DNA of 64,000 nucleotides from Noviherbaspirillum_A sp047237965 (GCF_047237965.1 NZ_JBDFLX010000001.1:3038001-3102000), one strand, 5' to 3'; counted from the stretch's first letter, positions 9,671 to 18,665 are shown. Notes: generated by a model not told the origin, from the letters alone. Program-made: numbers and translations.

Positions 9671-9688
9671 AACCGCGCCGCCCTTGCC

Positions 9689-10411
9689 TTATTTGACGGA
9701 AGCCAGCTTGGCTTCCAGTCCCTTGGCGTCGATTGCGCCGGGGATACGGGAACCGTCAGTGAAGAAAATGGTGGGCGTGCCGGTCACGCGCAGCTTTTGT
9801 CCCAGCGCCTTGATCCTGTCATTCGGCGTGCTGCAAGATTCCGGCGCCACGGCTGCTGCCTTGCCGTTGAGCATCCACTCGTCCCAGGCCTTGTTGCGGT
9901 CGGCCGAGCACCAGACATTCTTGGACTTCACCGCCGAATCAGGCGACAGGATGTTGTAGAGGAAGGTATAGACCGTCACATTGTCGACGTCCTGCAGCGT
10001 CTGGCGGAAACGCTTGCAATAGCCGCAGTTGGGATCTTCGAATACCGCGATCACCCGCTTGCCATTGCCCTTGACCGTCTTCAGCGCCGATTCCAGCGGC
10101 AGGTCCGAAAACTTGATCTTGCTGATCTCGTCGACCCTGGCCTTGGTGTAGTCCTCGGTGGTGTTGGCATCCAGGATGCGGCCCACGAACAGGTACTTGG
10201 CCTGCGCATCGGTATAGAAGATGTCGCTGCCGACCCTGACTTCATACAGGCCGCTGTAGGGCGTCTTGGTCACCGACTCGATGACGGCGCCCTCGCCCAG
10301 CTTGGGCTGGATCTGCTTCTTGATGGCTGCTTCCTGCGTACTTTCCGCATGAGCGCAGGCGAAGGTCAGCATCAGGCCTGCAACCACGGAAAACTTCAAC
10401 GATTTCATCAT
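9689..10411 (-). CDS. dsbC: Thiol:disulfide interchange protein DsbC
   Basis: A 240-residue periplasmic disulfide isomerase. An N-terminal signal peptide ends near AHA-ES. It is followed by a short dimerisation domain and a thioredoxin fold with active site C129-G-Y-C132 (DPNCGYCKRF), a second cysteine pair (NVWCSADR and PESCSTP) and the cis-proline segment TGTPTIFF. This matches DsbC rather than DsbG by active-site context. Two consecutive ATGs open the frame, so the start may be one codon later. It lies four bases after the UbiH-family gene, so it is probably cotranscribed with it. Confidence 0.94.
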   Translation of the reverse strand: MMKSLKFSVVAGLMLTFACAHAESTQEAAIKKQIQPKLGEGAVIESVTKTPYSGLYEVRVGSDIFYTDAQAKYLFVGRILDANTTEDYTKARVDEISKIKFSDLPLESALKTVKGNGKRVIAVFEDPNCGYCKRFRQTLQDVDNVTVYTFLYNILSPDSAVKSKNVWCSADRNKAWDEWMLNGKAAAVAPESCSTPNDRIKALGQKLRVTGTPTIFFTDGSRIPGAIDAKGLEAKLASVK

Positions 10412-10415
10412 TTCA

Positions 10416-11627
10416 TCAACCTTTTTTTACGGAAGGCGCCAGCGGCTTGCCCATTGCATGGGACATCAGGCGCCGTTTTAAGACAGGCAATTGGTCCAGC
10501 AGGTTCAGCCCGACATTGCGCAGCACGCGCACCGGCTCCAAGTCGGTGGCAAACAGCCGCTCCAGGCCGTCGGTGGCGATCTGCATCAGCAGGATATCTT
10601 CCTTGCGCTCGCGGGCATAACGACGCAGCACGCGGGCATCGCCGCAATCGCGTTCGCCGCGTTCGGCCAGCACCTGCAGCAAGGCAGTTACGTCAGCGAA
10701 GCCCAGGTTCATGCCATGGCCTGCCAGGGGATGCACCACATGGGCGGCGTCGCCCACCAGAGCCACGCGCTGGGCAACGATCTGGTGCGGGCGCATCAGC
10801 GCAAGCGGGAATGCCTTGACGCTTTCCGGCTGCAGCGGCACCAGTTCGCCAAAGGGTTGCCTGGGCAGGTTTGTCAGCCTTGCCGCCAACTGGGACAAGG
10901 GTTCCTGCAACAGCGTATCGGCCAGCGCGTCGGGTGCGGACCAGACCAGCGACACCTGGTTTCCCGGCAATGGCAGGAGTGCAATGATGCCTTCTTCCGA
11001 AGTGAACCACTGATGCGCGGCGCCATGGTGCGGCAGCGCCGTGCTGAAGTTGGCCACCACCGCGCGCTGGCCATACGGCCGGTAATCCAGGCCGATATCG
11101 CATTGCGCGCGCACCCATGACTGCGCCCCGTCGGCGCCCACCACCAGCGCCGCATGCAATGCCGTGCCATTGTCCAGATGGATGACGGCTTCCTCGGCCT
11201 GCTGCTCCAGCCGTATTGCCCGCGCCGCCACCCGGTTCAGATTGGGCGCGAAGCGCAGCGCGGCGTCGAGCGCGGCATTGAGATTGCTGTCCTCAACAAT
11301 CCAGGCCAGCACGCCGGCGCGCGCGCCATAGGCATCGAACGAAAGCCGTCCGCCCGCCTGCGGCCCGTCGCCATTGACCACCATCGCATCCACCGGCGCG
11401 ATGCGCGCGGCATCCAGCGCATCCCATACCCGCAGCGAGGACAGCAGCGCATGCGCGACCTGGTTGAGCGCGTAGACACGCACATCCCAGCTGCCGGAGG
11501 ACGCAGCCGGCTGGCTCGCGGGCGGCGTCAGCAGGGTCACCGAAAACCCGGCCTGCGCCAGCCCCAGCGCGGCCACCTTGCCTATGATGCCGTTGCCAAC
11601 AACGCAGATCGTGCTTGCGGTATTCAT
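10416..11627 (-). CDS. UbiH/UbiF/COQ6-family FAD-dependent monooxygenase
   Basis: A 403-residue flavoprotein hydroxylase. It has the dinucleotide fold VVGNGIIGKVAALGLA at the N terminus, the DG motif VVGADGAQSWVR, and the FAD-ribityl motif GDAAHVVHPLAGHGMNLGFADV. Family members hydroxylate the ubiquinone ring at C5, C6 or C1; sequence alone does not decide which. coq7 in this window covers another ring hydroxylation. It is the first gene of a likely two-gene unit with dsbC; the tRNA-Phe gene lies divergently upstream. Confidence 0.88.
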   Translation of the reverse strand: MNTASTICVVGNGIIGKVAALGLAQAGFSVTLLTPPASQPAASSGSWDVRVYALNQVAHALLSSLRVWDALDAARIAPVDAMVVNGDGPQAGGRLSFDAYGARAGVLAWIVEDSNLNAALDAALRFAPNLNRVAARAIRLEQQAEEAVIHLDNGTALHAALVVGADGAQSWVRAQCDIGLDYRPYGQRAVVANFSTALPHHGAAHQWFTSEEGIIALLPLPGNQVSLVWSAPDALADTLLQEPLSQLAARLTNLPRQPFGELVPLQPESVKAFPLALMRPHQIVAQRVALVGDAAHVVHPLAGHGMNLGFADVTALLQVLAERGERDCGDARVLRRYARERKEDILLMQIATDGLERLFATDLEPVRVLRNVGLNLLDQLPVLKRRLMSHAMGKPLAPSVKKG

Positions 11628-11704
11628 GGATGCGGATTTTCAGACGAGTGGAAAAGAGTGCAGCCATTATAGCGGGTGCGATTGGCGAATATTGCCGGCG
11701 GCAC

Positions 11705-11732
11705 TTGCATATCGCGCGAAGTTTGTTATACT
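11705..11732 (+). promoter_or_regulatory. Sigma-70 promoter of tRNA-Phe
   Basis: TTGCAT (11705-11710) and TATACT (11727-11732) are separated by 16 bases, placing transcription start about four bases before the mature tRNA 5' end. Near-consensus hexamers are typical of stable RNA promoters. Confidence 0.65.
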
Positions 11733-11742
11733 GCACCGCCTT

Positions 11743-11818
11743 GGCCTGGTAGCTCAGTCGGTAGAGCAGAGGATTGAAAATCCTTGTGTCGGTGGTTCGA
11801 TTCCGCCCCGGGCCACCA
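11743..11818 (+). tRNA. tRNA-Phe (anticodon GAA)
   Basis: A 76-base cloverleaf. The acceptor stem GGCCTGG pairs with CCGGGCC, and the D arm contains AGCTCAGTCGGTAGAGC. The anticodon stem AGGAT/ATCCT surrounds a loop with GAA, and the T arm contains GGTTCGATTCC. The CCA end is encoded. It is followed by a strong terminator. Confidence 0.97.
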
Positions 11819-11824
11819 AGATTG

Positions 11825-11852
11825 AAGGGCTCAGTTTCGACTGAGCCCTTTT
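11825..11852 (+). terminator. Rho-independent terminator of tRNA-Phe
   Basis: GGGCTCAGT and ACTGAGCCC close a TTCG tetraloop (11827-11848), followed by TTTT. AA/TT can extend the stem. It begins seven bases after the tRNA CCA. Confidence 0.9.
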
Positions 11853-12127
11853 GCATTTCCGGATGCATTGGTGCGCATAAAGCCACTCAGGCTTTTCATG
11901 GGCGGCGTCACGCAGGTTTCTGCGCCGGTGCATCTCGAGGCTTACTCCCGCTTCACCCCAACCGCCGGATTGAGCGATTGCTCAATTGGCCATCCGGAAG
12001 AAGTGAACGCCGCCCTTCCCTGGCCACTCTCAATCAGTTTGGATCGCTGCCAACCGCTTACGCTCGATGCATTACAAGGCCGGCATAGCGGCGGATAATC
12101 ACGGCCACATTATTTTGGAAATCTCCC
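11853..12127. other. Intergenic region upstream of the OsmC-YcaO gene
   Basis: About 275 bases without a convincing gene; small open frames here lack family resemblance. It contains a 7-bp inverted repeat with a 4-base loop, ATTGAGC-GATT-GCTCAAT (11969-11986), that could be an operator. It probably holds the promoter of the downstream gene. No clear sigma-70 pair was identified. Confidence 0.4.
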
Positions 12128-14332
12128 ATGGAAATCAAAGTCAACTTTCTCGACAAGCTTCGTCTTGAGGCCAAGTTCGATGACTTCACGGTGGTGGCCG
12201 ACCAGCCCATCCGCTATAAGGGCGACGGCTCGGCGCCTGGTCCCTTCGATTACTTCCTGGCCTCGTCGGCCTTGTGCGCAGCTTACTTCGTCAAGCTGTA
12301 CTGCAACACGCGCAACATCCCGACTGAGAACATTCGCCTGTCGCAGAATAATATTGTCGACCCGGAAAACCGTTACCAGCAGATTTTCAAGATCCAGGTC
12401 GAACTGCCTGCGAATATTTCCGACTACGACCGCCAGGGCATCCTGCGTTCCATCGAGCGCTGCACGGTAAAGAAAGTGGTGCAGGCCGGACCCGAATTCG
12501 TGATCGAAGAGGTGGAGAACCTGGATGCCGATGCCCAGTCCCTGCTGACGCTCAAGCCGGCGCCTGATGCCAGCACCTACATCACGGGCAAGGATCTGCC
12601 GCTGGAGCAGACCATCGCCAATATGTCGGGCGTTCTGGCGGACCTGGGCATCAAGATTGAAATCGCCTCGTGGCGCAATATCATTCCCAACGTATGGTCG
12701 CTGCATATCCGCGATGCGCACTCGCCGATGTGTTTCACCAATGGCAAGGGAGCGACCAAGGAAAGCGCACTGGCATCGGCATTGGGCGAGTATATCGAGC
12801 GCCTGAATGCCAACCATTTCTACGCCGGCAGCTTTTGGGGCGAAGACATCGCCAATGCGCCGTTCGTCCATTACCCCAATGAGCGCTGGTTCAAGCCGGG
12901 CCCTGGCGATGCGCTGCCGGCTGGCATTCTTGATCCCTACTGCCTGTCCATCTACGATCCCGATGGCGAGCTGCGCGGTTCTCACCTCTACGACACCAAC
13001 TCGGGCAATGTCGAGCGCGGCATCTGCTCCTTGCCGTATGTGCGTCAATCAGACGGCGAAGTGGCGTATTTCCCGTCCAACCTGGTTGAAAACCTTTTCG
13101 TCAGCAACGGCATGAGCGCCGGCAATACGCTGGCGGAAGCGCAGGTGCAATGCCTGTCCGAGATTTTCGAGCGGGCCGTGAAGCGTGAAATCCTGGCAGG
13201 CGAAATAACGCTGCCGGATGTGCCGCAGGAAGTGCTGGCGAAGTACCCGGGCATTCTGGCCGGCATCGAAGGCCTGGAAGCGCAGGGCTTTCCGGTGCTG
13301 GTGAAGGATGCGTCACTGGGCGGCCTCTATCCGGTCATGTGCGTCACGTTGATGAACCCGCGCACCGGCGGCGTCTTTGCTTCCTTCGGCGCCCATCCAA
13401 GCTTCGAGGTGGCGCTGGAACGGAGCCTGACTGAACTGCTGCAGGGACGCAGCTTTGAAGGCCTGAACGACCTGCCTCAGCCCAGCTTTGTCAGCAACGC
13501 CGTGACCGAGCCCAACAACTTCGTTGAACACTTCATTGATTCCAGCGGCGTGGTGTCCTGGCGCTTTTTCAGCGCCAAGGCCCATTTCGACTTTGTCGAA
13601 TGGGATTTTTCCGGCCAGGGCGAGCACGCCAATACCGAGGAAGCCGCCACCCTGCTCGGCATACTTGAAGACATGGGCAAGGAAGTCTACATGGCGGTCT
13701 ATGACCAGTTGGGCGCAATCGCCTGCCGGATTCTGGTGCCCGGCTACTCGGAAATCTATCCCGTGGAAGACCTGATCTGGGATAACACCAACAAGGCGCT
13801 GTCGTTCCGCGCGGATATCCTGAACTTGCACCGCCTGGACGACGCAAGCCTGGAAGCGCTGCTGGATCGTCTGGAAAACAGTGAACTCGATGAATACTCC
13901 GATATCGCCACCCTGATCGGCGTCGAGTTTGACGAGAATACGGAATGGGGACAGCTGACCGTGCTGGAACTCAAGCTGCTCATTCACCTCGCCCTGCAGG
14001 ATTTCGAAGCGGCGCACGAGCTGGTGGGCGCCTTCCTGCAGTACAACGACAACACGGTCGAGCGCGGCCTGTTTTACCAGGCTTTGAACGTGGTGCTGGA
14101 AGTGGTGCTCGACGAGGACATGGAACTGGACGATTACGTCGTCAATTTCCGCCGGATGTTCGGCAACGTACGGATGGACGCAGTGCTGGGCTCACTGGAC
14201 GGCAGCGTGCGCTTCTTTGGCCTGACGCCAACCAGCATGCAGCTGGAAGGCCTGGACAGGCATCATCGCCTGATCGACAGCTACAGGAAACTCCATGCGG
14301 CGCGAGCCGGTGCGGTAGCCACCGCGCGTTAG
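12128..14332 (+). CDS. OsmC domain - YcaO domain fusion protein
   Basis: A 734-residue two-domain protein. Residues 1-145 form an OsmC-type peroxidase domain with both candidate redox cysteines, C50 (ASSALCAAYF) and C112 (ERCTVKK). From about residue 151 (TYITGKDLPLEQTI) to the end it resembles full-length E. coli YcaO, with CFTNGKGATKESALASALGEYIERL and related segments. YcaO proteins use ATP to activate amide backbones; E. coli YcaO takes part in RimO-dependent methylthiolation of ribosomal protein S12. The fusion suggests a sulfur- or redox-linked step, but the reaction is not known from sequence. No PxPxP tail is present. Monocistronic. Confidence 0.9.
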   Translation: MEIKVNFLDKLRLEAKFDDFTVVADQPIRYKGDGSAPGPFDYFLASSALCAAYFVKLYCNTRNIPTENIRLSQNNIVDPENRYQQIFKIQVELPANISDYDRQGILRSIERCTVKKVVQAGPEFVIEEVENLDADAQSLLTLKPAPDASTYITGKDLPLEQTIANMSGVLADLGIKIEIASWRNIIPNVWSLHIRDAHSPMCFTNGKGATKESALASALGEYIERLNANHFYAGSFWGEDIANAPFVHYPNERWFKPGPGDALPAGILDPYCLSIYDPDGELRGSHLYDTNSGNVERGICSLPYVRQSDGEVAYFPSNLVENLFVSNGMSAGNTLAEAQVQCLSEIFERAVKREILAGEITLPDVPQEVLAKYPGILAGIEGLEAQGFPVLVKDASLGGLYPVMCVTLMNPRTGGVFASFGAHPSFEVALERSLTELLQGRSFEGLNDLPQPSFVSNAVTEPNNFVEHFIDSSGVVSWRFFSAKAHFDFVEWDFSGQGEHANTEEAATLLGILEDMGKEVYMAVYDQLGAIACRILVPGYSEIYPVEDLIWDNTNKALSFRADILNLHRLDDASLEALLDRLENSELDEYSDIATLIGVEFDENTEWGQLTVLELKLLIHLALQDFEAAHELVGAFLQYNDNTVERGLFYQALNVVLEVVLDEDMELDDYVVNFRRMFGNVRMDAVLGSLDGSVRFFGLTPTSMQLEGLDRHHRLIDSYRKLHAARAGAVATAR

Positions 14333-14362
14333 CGTGAAGCCCAGGACTCCAGCCAAGCATTG

Positions 14363-14400
14363 AAAACGGGGCGCCAGTGACCGCTGGCCAAGGCGCCCCG
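14363..14400 (-). terminator. Terminator downstream of erpA
   Basis: CGGGGCGCC (14367-14375) and GGCGCCCCG (14392-14400) form nine perfect pairs. On the minus strand the stem is followed by TTTT. It sits eight bases after the erpA stop. Confidence 0.8.
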
Positions 14401-14407
14401 ATGAGGC

Positions 14408-14758
14408 TTACGCCGAGAAGGACGAACCGCAGCCGCAGGTCGTGGTGGCGTTCGGATTCTTGATCACGAACTGGGCACCTTCCAGGTCGTCCTTGTAGTC
14501 GATCTCCGCGCCCACCAGGTACTGGTAGCTCATCGAATCGATCAGCAACTGCACGCCGTTCTTGGACATGGTGGTGTCGTCTTCATTGACGATTTCATCG
14601 AAGGTGAAACCGTACTGGAAACCGGAGCAACCGCCGCCCTGCACGAAGACGCGCAGCTTCAGGTCGGGATTTCCTTCTTCTTCAATCAACTGGGCAACCT
14701 TGGAGGCTGCACTGTCGGTAAAAACAATCGGTGCTGGCATTTCTGCAATGGCGTTCAT
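14408..14758 (-). CDS. erpA: Iron-sulfur cluster insertion protein ErpA
   Basis: A 116-residue A-type carrier that passes Fe-S clusters to apoproteins such as isoprenoid enzymes. All three ligand cysteines are present: GGGCSGFQYGF and the C-terminal TTCGCGSSF. Length and sequence fit ErpA better than IscA because of the N-terminal FTDSAASKVAQLI and the long LRVFVQGGGCSGF segment. It is the last gene of a reverse-strand run from rplM and ends in a strong terminator. Confidence 0.95.
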   Translation of the reverse strand: MNAIAEMPAPIVFTDSAASKVAQLIEEEGNPDLKLRVFVQGGGCSGFQYGFTFDEIVNEDDTTMSKNGVQLLIDSMSYQYLVGAEIDYKDDLEGAQFVIKNPNATTTCGCGSSFSA

Positions 14759-14813
14759 TTTGACTCCTGCTTATTAAAGCGAATAATGTTCGATTATAGA
14801 ACTAATAGCGCAC

Positions 14814-15218
14814 TCACACATTGGAGGCCAATTTTGGCGATGCCAGCTTGAGCACCTGCTCGCTGTCTTGCGGGTGACTGAGCTTGCCTGAAACCAACGC
14901 CCCGCCATGCATTTCCAGCGCCTTGTAATGTACATCCCCGGTTATGCGGGCCTTGGGCTGCAATTCAAGGAGCTCGGAACAAAAAACCGGGCCAGTGATC
15001 ACCCCGTCCACGACGATATGTTCCGCCTTGACTTCGCCCTCCACGCTGGCCTGTTCTGAAATGACCAGCATGCTGCCGTCGATCGGATCTGCGATCAGGC
15101 TGCCCTTCACGTGTCCATCCACCCGCAAGCCGCCACGGAAACGAATGTTTCCCTCGATTGTCGTCGACATGCCGATCAGGCTGTCTATCGTGTTCTTTGC
15201 CTTTTGCCCGAACATCAA
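14814..15218 (-). CDS. Bactofilin-family cytoskeletal protein
   Basis: A 134-residue protein with a central bactofilin beta-helix: repeated short segments such as TTIEGNIRFRGGLRVDGHVKGSL, ASVEGEVKAEHIVVDGVI and ARITGDVHYKALEMHGGALVSG. The termini are short and disordered. Bactofilins polymerise without nucleotide and scaffold cell-wall or motility functions. It lies nine bases after the membrane coiled-coil gene, so the two are probably cotranscribed; that neighbour may be its membrane partner. Confidence 0.9.
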   Translation of the reverse strand: MMFGQKAKNTIDSLIGMSTTIEGNIRFRGGLRVDGHVKGSLIADPIDGSMLVISEQASVEGEVKAEHIVVDGVITGPVFCSELLELQPKARITGDVHYKALEMHGGALVSGKLSHPQDSEQVLKLASPKLASNV

Positions 15219-15227
15219 GCCTCTCCT

Positions 15228-15965
15228 TTATCTTTCCATATTGGCCGACTGTTGTGCACGCACCTTGCCATTTTCCAGCACCCGGGCCTGCACATTCCTA
15301 ATCTGCACGCCTTCTGGCAGGGGAAGTATGCCTTCGATACGCTGATAGCGCTGGAATTCCAGTTGAAACGGTTCGGTTTTGTCTTCCTTGCCGGGAAAAT
15401 TCAGCACCGAAGCCTTGCCGGCCTGAATAACAGCCAGCGACAGCGCAAGGCTACCCCTGAAATCCTGGGGGTTATTGCCGCGCCGCATTACGAGCAAACG
15501 ATAGCGCAACTGGTTGGGCGGCACAAGTTCCAGCTTCAGGCGGCGAATCGAGATGCCCTCCGACACGGGCCCGGCGGGCACCAGGCTGTCAAAAAAAGCC
15601 AGATCTTCCTGCAGACGCGCATTTTCGGCGGTCAGCGACTGGACCTGTGCAGCCAGCTGCGTGTGCGCAGCGCGCTCCATCGCAAGCTGATTTTCCAGTG
15701 TACCAAGCGCGCCGCTTGTCTGATCCCGCTCGGCAAGCGCCTTGGCTGCCTGCGCCTTGAGCAACTGCGCCTGCTCGGCGCTGACGCCAGCACCGAGCAC
15801 ATTCATGCCACGTCCAAGCTCATAGGTCCACAGCGCCAGAGCGCCGATGATGAAAAACAGCAGCGCCATGCGCGACAGGCGCACCCGCCAGGAGACCTGT
15901 TTGCTGACAGTGAGCTTGGGCGCCGCCAGAGGCCGGCGACGCCGCGGCCAACGACCTATCCTCAT
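15228..15965 (-). CDS. DUF6776-type membrane-anchored coiled-coil protein
   Basis: A 245-residue protein with a basic N terminus, one membrane segment around residues 33-50 (LSRMALLFFIIGALALWTY), then a coiled coil rich in Ala, Glu and Gln up to about residue 125. A C-terminal beta-rich domain ends in RVLENGKVRAQQSANMER. This suggests a single-pass inner-membrane protein with a periplasmic domain. Its place directly upstream of the bactofilin gene suggests a structural link to bactofilin. The family assignment is from memory; function unknown. Confidence 0.75.
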   Translation of the reverse strand: MRIGRWPRRRRPLAAPKLTVSKQVSWRVRLSRMALLFFIIGALALWTYELGRGMNVLGAGVSAEQAQLLKAQAAKALAERDQTSGALGTLENQLAMERAAHTQLAAQVQSLTAENARLQEDLAFFDSLVPAGPVSEGISIRRLKLELVPPNQLRYRLLVMRRGNNPQDFRGSLALSLAVIQAGKASVLNFPGKEDKTEPFQLEFQRYQRIEGILPLPEGVQIRNVQARVLENGKVRAQQSANMER

Positions 15966-15976
15966 CGCCAGAACAA

Positions 15977-17020
15977 TCAGGGAAGGACAGGCACCTGCTT
16001 CAGGCCGGTGGTTTCATCAAGCCCGAACATGATGTTCATGCACTGCACCCCCTGTCCGGCCGCGCCTTTGACCAGGTTGTCTTCCACCACCAGGATAACG
16101 AGCTGATCGCCGTTGTCAGGGCGGTGTACGGCAATCCTGAGCATATTGGAAGCGCGTACGGACCGGGTTTCCGGATGGCTGCCAGCCGGCATCACGTCGA
16201 TAAACGGCTCGTTCCGGTAATGATTTTCATAAAGCGCCTGGTAATCCACATCGCGCGCCTCGGGCAGGATGGTGGCGTACAGGGTGGAATGAATGCCCCG
16301 GATCATCGGTACGAGATGCGGCACGAAAGTGAGCGCTGCCGGACGACCGGAGATCGCTTCCAGCCCCTGCCGGGTTTCCGGCAAATGCCGATGCCCCTTC
16401 ACGCCGTATGCCTTGAAGTTGTCCGACGCCTCCGCCAGCAGCGTTCCTACCTCGGCCTTGCGGCCGGCGCCGGAAACGCCGGACTTGCAATCGGCGATCA
16501 ACGCTGCTTCATTGACCAGGGGCTTGCCCTGCGACAGCAAAGGCGCAAAGCCGAGCTGCATCGAGGTGGGATAGCAGCCCGCCAGGCCCACGACACGGGC
16601 TTTCCTGATCGCCTCACGGTTGACCTCGGCCAGACCATACACCGCCTCCTCCAGGATTTCCGGGCAGGAATGCGGCATGCCGTACCATTTCTCGAAAACC
16701 GCCGTGTCCTTCAGGCGGAAATCTGCCGCCAGATCGATCACTTTCACGCCGGCAGCCAGCAATTCCGGCGTCTGGGCCATGGCCACGCCATGCGGCGTGG
16801 CAAAGAAAACCACATCGCAGTCGGTCAGCCTGGCTTTTTCAGGTGCAGAAAAGGCGAGGGACACAAAGCCACGCAGCGACGGAAACATGTCGGCAACCGG
16901 CATGCCGTCTTCCTTGCGCGATGTAATGGCGGTCAGTTCAACCTGCGGATGCGTTGCCAACAAACGCAACAACTCGACGCCGGTATAGCCGGTGCCGCCT
17001 ACGATGCCTACTTTGATCAT
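15977..17020 (-). CDS. argC: N-acetyl-gamma-glutamyl-phosphate reductase
   Basis: A 347-residue NADPH-dependent reductase, third step of arginine synthesis. The nucleotide-binding GIVGGTGYTGVELLRLL is at the N terminus and the catalytic cysteine is in GLAGCYPTSMQLG. HGVAMAQTPELL and GAGRKAEVGTLL are also present. The ATG at 17020 is chosen because the upstream in-frame extension of 27 codons does not resemble the family. It starts 135 bases after the rpsI stop, beyond a terminator, so it probably has its own promoter. Confidence 0.96.
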   Translation of the reverse strand: MIKVGIVGGTGYTGVELLRLLATHPQVELTAITSRKEDGMPVADMFPSLRGFVSLAFSAPEKARLTDCDVVFFATPHGVAMAQTPELLAAGVKVIDLAADFRLKDTAVFEKWYGMPHSCPEILEEAVYGLAEVNREAIRKARVVGLAGCYPTSMQLGFAPLLSQGKPLVNEAALIADCKSGVSGAGRKAEVGTLLAEASDNFKAYGVKGHRHLPETRQGLEAISGRPAALTFVPHLVPMIRGIHSTLYATILPEARDVDYQALYENHYRNEPFIDVMPAGSHPETRSVRASNMLRIAVHRPDNGDQLVILVVEDNLVKGAAGQGVQCMNIMFGLDETTGLKQVPVLP

Positions 17021-17107
17021 GATTTTTCCAAGCCGGATTGAAATAATGTCCCGAAATTCTAACAGTGTCGGCAGACGACCGTTTTGCTCCAGCCTGCCCA
17101 CAATGAC

Positions 17108-17137
17108 AAAAGCCGCCCGGCGAACCGGGCGGCTTTT
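17108..17137 (-). terminator. Terminator of the rplM-rpsI operon
   Basis: AAAAGCCGCCCGG and CCGGGCGGCTTTT give a 13-bp perfect stem around a CGAA loop, with T-runs on both strands. It lies 19 bases after the rpsI stop and upstream of argC. Confidence 0.92.
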
Positions 17138-17155
17138 GCAGTGCCAAAAACGTGA

Positions 17156-17548
17156 TTAACGCTTCGAGAACTGTTTTGCGCGACGTGCTTTACGCAGGCC
17201 GACTTTCTTACGCTCGACTTCACGTGCATCGCGGGTAACGAAGCCTGCCTTGGACAGTTCCGGCTTCAGCGTTGCATCGTAGTCGATCAGTGCACGGGTG
17301 ATGCCGTGACGCACTGCGCCTGCCTGGCCGGACTCGCCGCCGCCGTTGACGTTGACCATGATGTCGAAGCGCTCGACGTTGTTGGTCAGTTCCAGCGGCT
17401 GACGGATCACCATCAGGCCGGTTTCACGGGAAAAGTACTCATTGGCCGGCTTGCCGTTGACCACGATCTGGCCGGAGCCAGACTTGATGAACACGCGCGC
17501 CACTGCACTCTTGCGACGGCCGGTGCCGTAATTGTAGTTACCGATCAT
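17156..17548 (-). CDS. rpsI: 30S ribosomal protein S9 (uS9)
   Basis: A 130-residue ribosomal protein of normal length. It has the N-terminal NYGTGRRKSAVARVF, the VNGGGESGQAGAVRHGI segment, and the basic tail RKARRAKQFSKR that reaches into the P site. It is downstream of rplM with nine bases between, the universal bacterial order. Confidence 0.99.
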   Translation of the reverse strand: MIGNYNYGTGRRKSAVARVFIKSGSGQIVVNGKPANEYFSRETGLMVIRQPLELTNNVERFDIMVNVNGGGESGQAGAVRHGITRALIDYDATLKPELSKAGFVTRDAREVERKKVGLRKARRAKQFSKR

Positions 17549-17557
17549 GACTGTTCC

Positions 17558-17986
17558 TTACAGTTCGAGGGGCTGCGGCTGCTGCGCGGCGTGCGGGTGG
17601 CTGCCTTCCGCATAGACCTTCAGCTTCTTGATCATGGCGTAGCCGAGAGGACCTTTGGGCAGCATGCCCTTGACTGCCTTCTCCAGCGCGCGGCCCGGAA
17701 AACGCTGTTGCATTTTCAGGAAATTGGTTTCGTAGATGCCGCCCGGGTAACCGCTGTGGCGGTAGTACTTCTTCTCGGTGGACTTGGTGCCCGTCACGCG
17801 CAGCTTGTCTGCATTGACGACGATGATGAAATCGCCGGTATCAACGTGAGGGGTGAATTCTGGCTTGTGCTTGCCGCGCAACCGGAGTGCCACTTCGCTG
17901 GCAACACGTCCGAGGACTTTGTCCGTCGCGTCAATCACGAACCAGTCGCGCTGGACTTCGTGTCCTTTAGCGGAAAAGGTTTTCAT
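17558..17986 (-). CDS. rplM: 50S ribosomal protein L13 (uL13)
   Basis: A 142-residue ribosomal protein beginning MKTFSAKGHEVQRDWFVIDA. KYYRHSGYPGGI and AVKGMLPKGPLG are the conserved signatures. The ATG at 17986 is the conserved start; an earlier ATG at 18016 adds ten unrelated residues. In E. coli L13 represses its own operon; no such site was identified here. Confidence 0.98.
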   Translation of the reverse strand: MKTFSAKGHEVQRDWFVIDATDKVLGRVASEVALRLRGKHKPEFTPHVDTGDFIIVVNADKLRVTGTKSTEKKYYRHSGYPGGIYETNFLKMQQRFPGRALEKAVKGMLPKGPLGYAMIKKLKVYAEGSHPHAAQQPQPLEL

Positions 17987-18189
17987 GATGACTTCCTGAT
18001 GAATTGAATCGCTCAAAATGGTGGTTCTGCGCCGCCTTGCTTCGGCTTTTGCCGCAGACTCTGCCTTGTATCTTTCCCTTGAGCAAACAGGGAATCGGAA
18101 AGTATAGCCTTTTCAAGCACTTGCCGTCAAACAGAAAAGTGGATATTCAACAGCTACAATAGCGCACGTTCAATTTTTGCGAGGATGAG

Positions 18190-18633
18190 ATGGAATGCAC
18201 CGTACGCTGGACTGGCTTGTCCGGCATGACATTTATGGCAGAAACCGGCTCCGGCCATCTTGTAACCATGGATGGCGCACCGGAAGGCGGCGGCCGCAAT
18301 CTGGCGCCGCGCCCGATGGAAGTCGTACTTGCCGGCACCGGCGGCTGCACCGCCTATGACGTCGTGCTGATCCTGCGGAAAAGCGGCCAGGACATCCGCG
18401 GCTGCGACGTCACGTTGAAATCGGAGCGGGCCGAGAAAGATCCCAAGGTCTTTACCAGCATCCACTTTCATTTCACGGTTCGCGGCCGCAACCTGAAGCC
18501 GAATCTGGTTGAACGCGCCATCAAGTTGTCGCATGAAAAATACTGCTCGGCTTCCATCATGCTGGAAAAGACAGCGGCAATGACGCATACCTTCGAAATC
18601 ATCGACGACCTGGCCGAAACGCCGGCCAGCTGA
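18190..18633 (+). CDS. OsmC family protein (YhfA-like)
   Basis: A 147-residue stand-alone OsmC-fold protein with both conserved cysteines, C53 (AGTGGCTAYD) and C119 (HEKYCSASIM). The pattern fits the YhfA-like branch rather than Ohr. OsmC proteins reduce organic hydroperoxides or bind small molecules; the activity here is inferred. GCGAGGATGAG precedes the ATG. It is convergent with coq7, and separate from the OsmC domain fused to YcaO at 12.1 kb. Confidence 0.88.
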   Translation: MECTVRWTGLSGMTFMAETGSGHLVTMDGAPEGGGRNLAPRPMEVVLAGTGGCTAYDVVLILRKSGQDIRGCDVTLKSERAEKDPKVFTSIHFHFTVRGRNLKPNLVERAIKLSHEKYCSASIMLEKTAAMTHTFEIIDDLAETPAS

Positions 18634-18665
18634 AGCGGGCACTTCCTCCGCCCTCCTTCGACGCG

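Noticed and set aside
11868..12098. Small open frames between tRNA-Phe and the OsmC-YcaO gene
   Set aside because: No ribosome binding site or family match; the region more likely contains the promoter.
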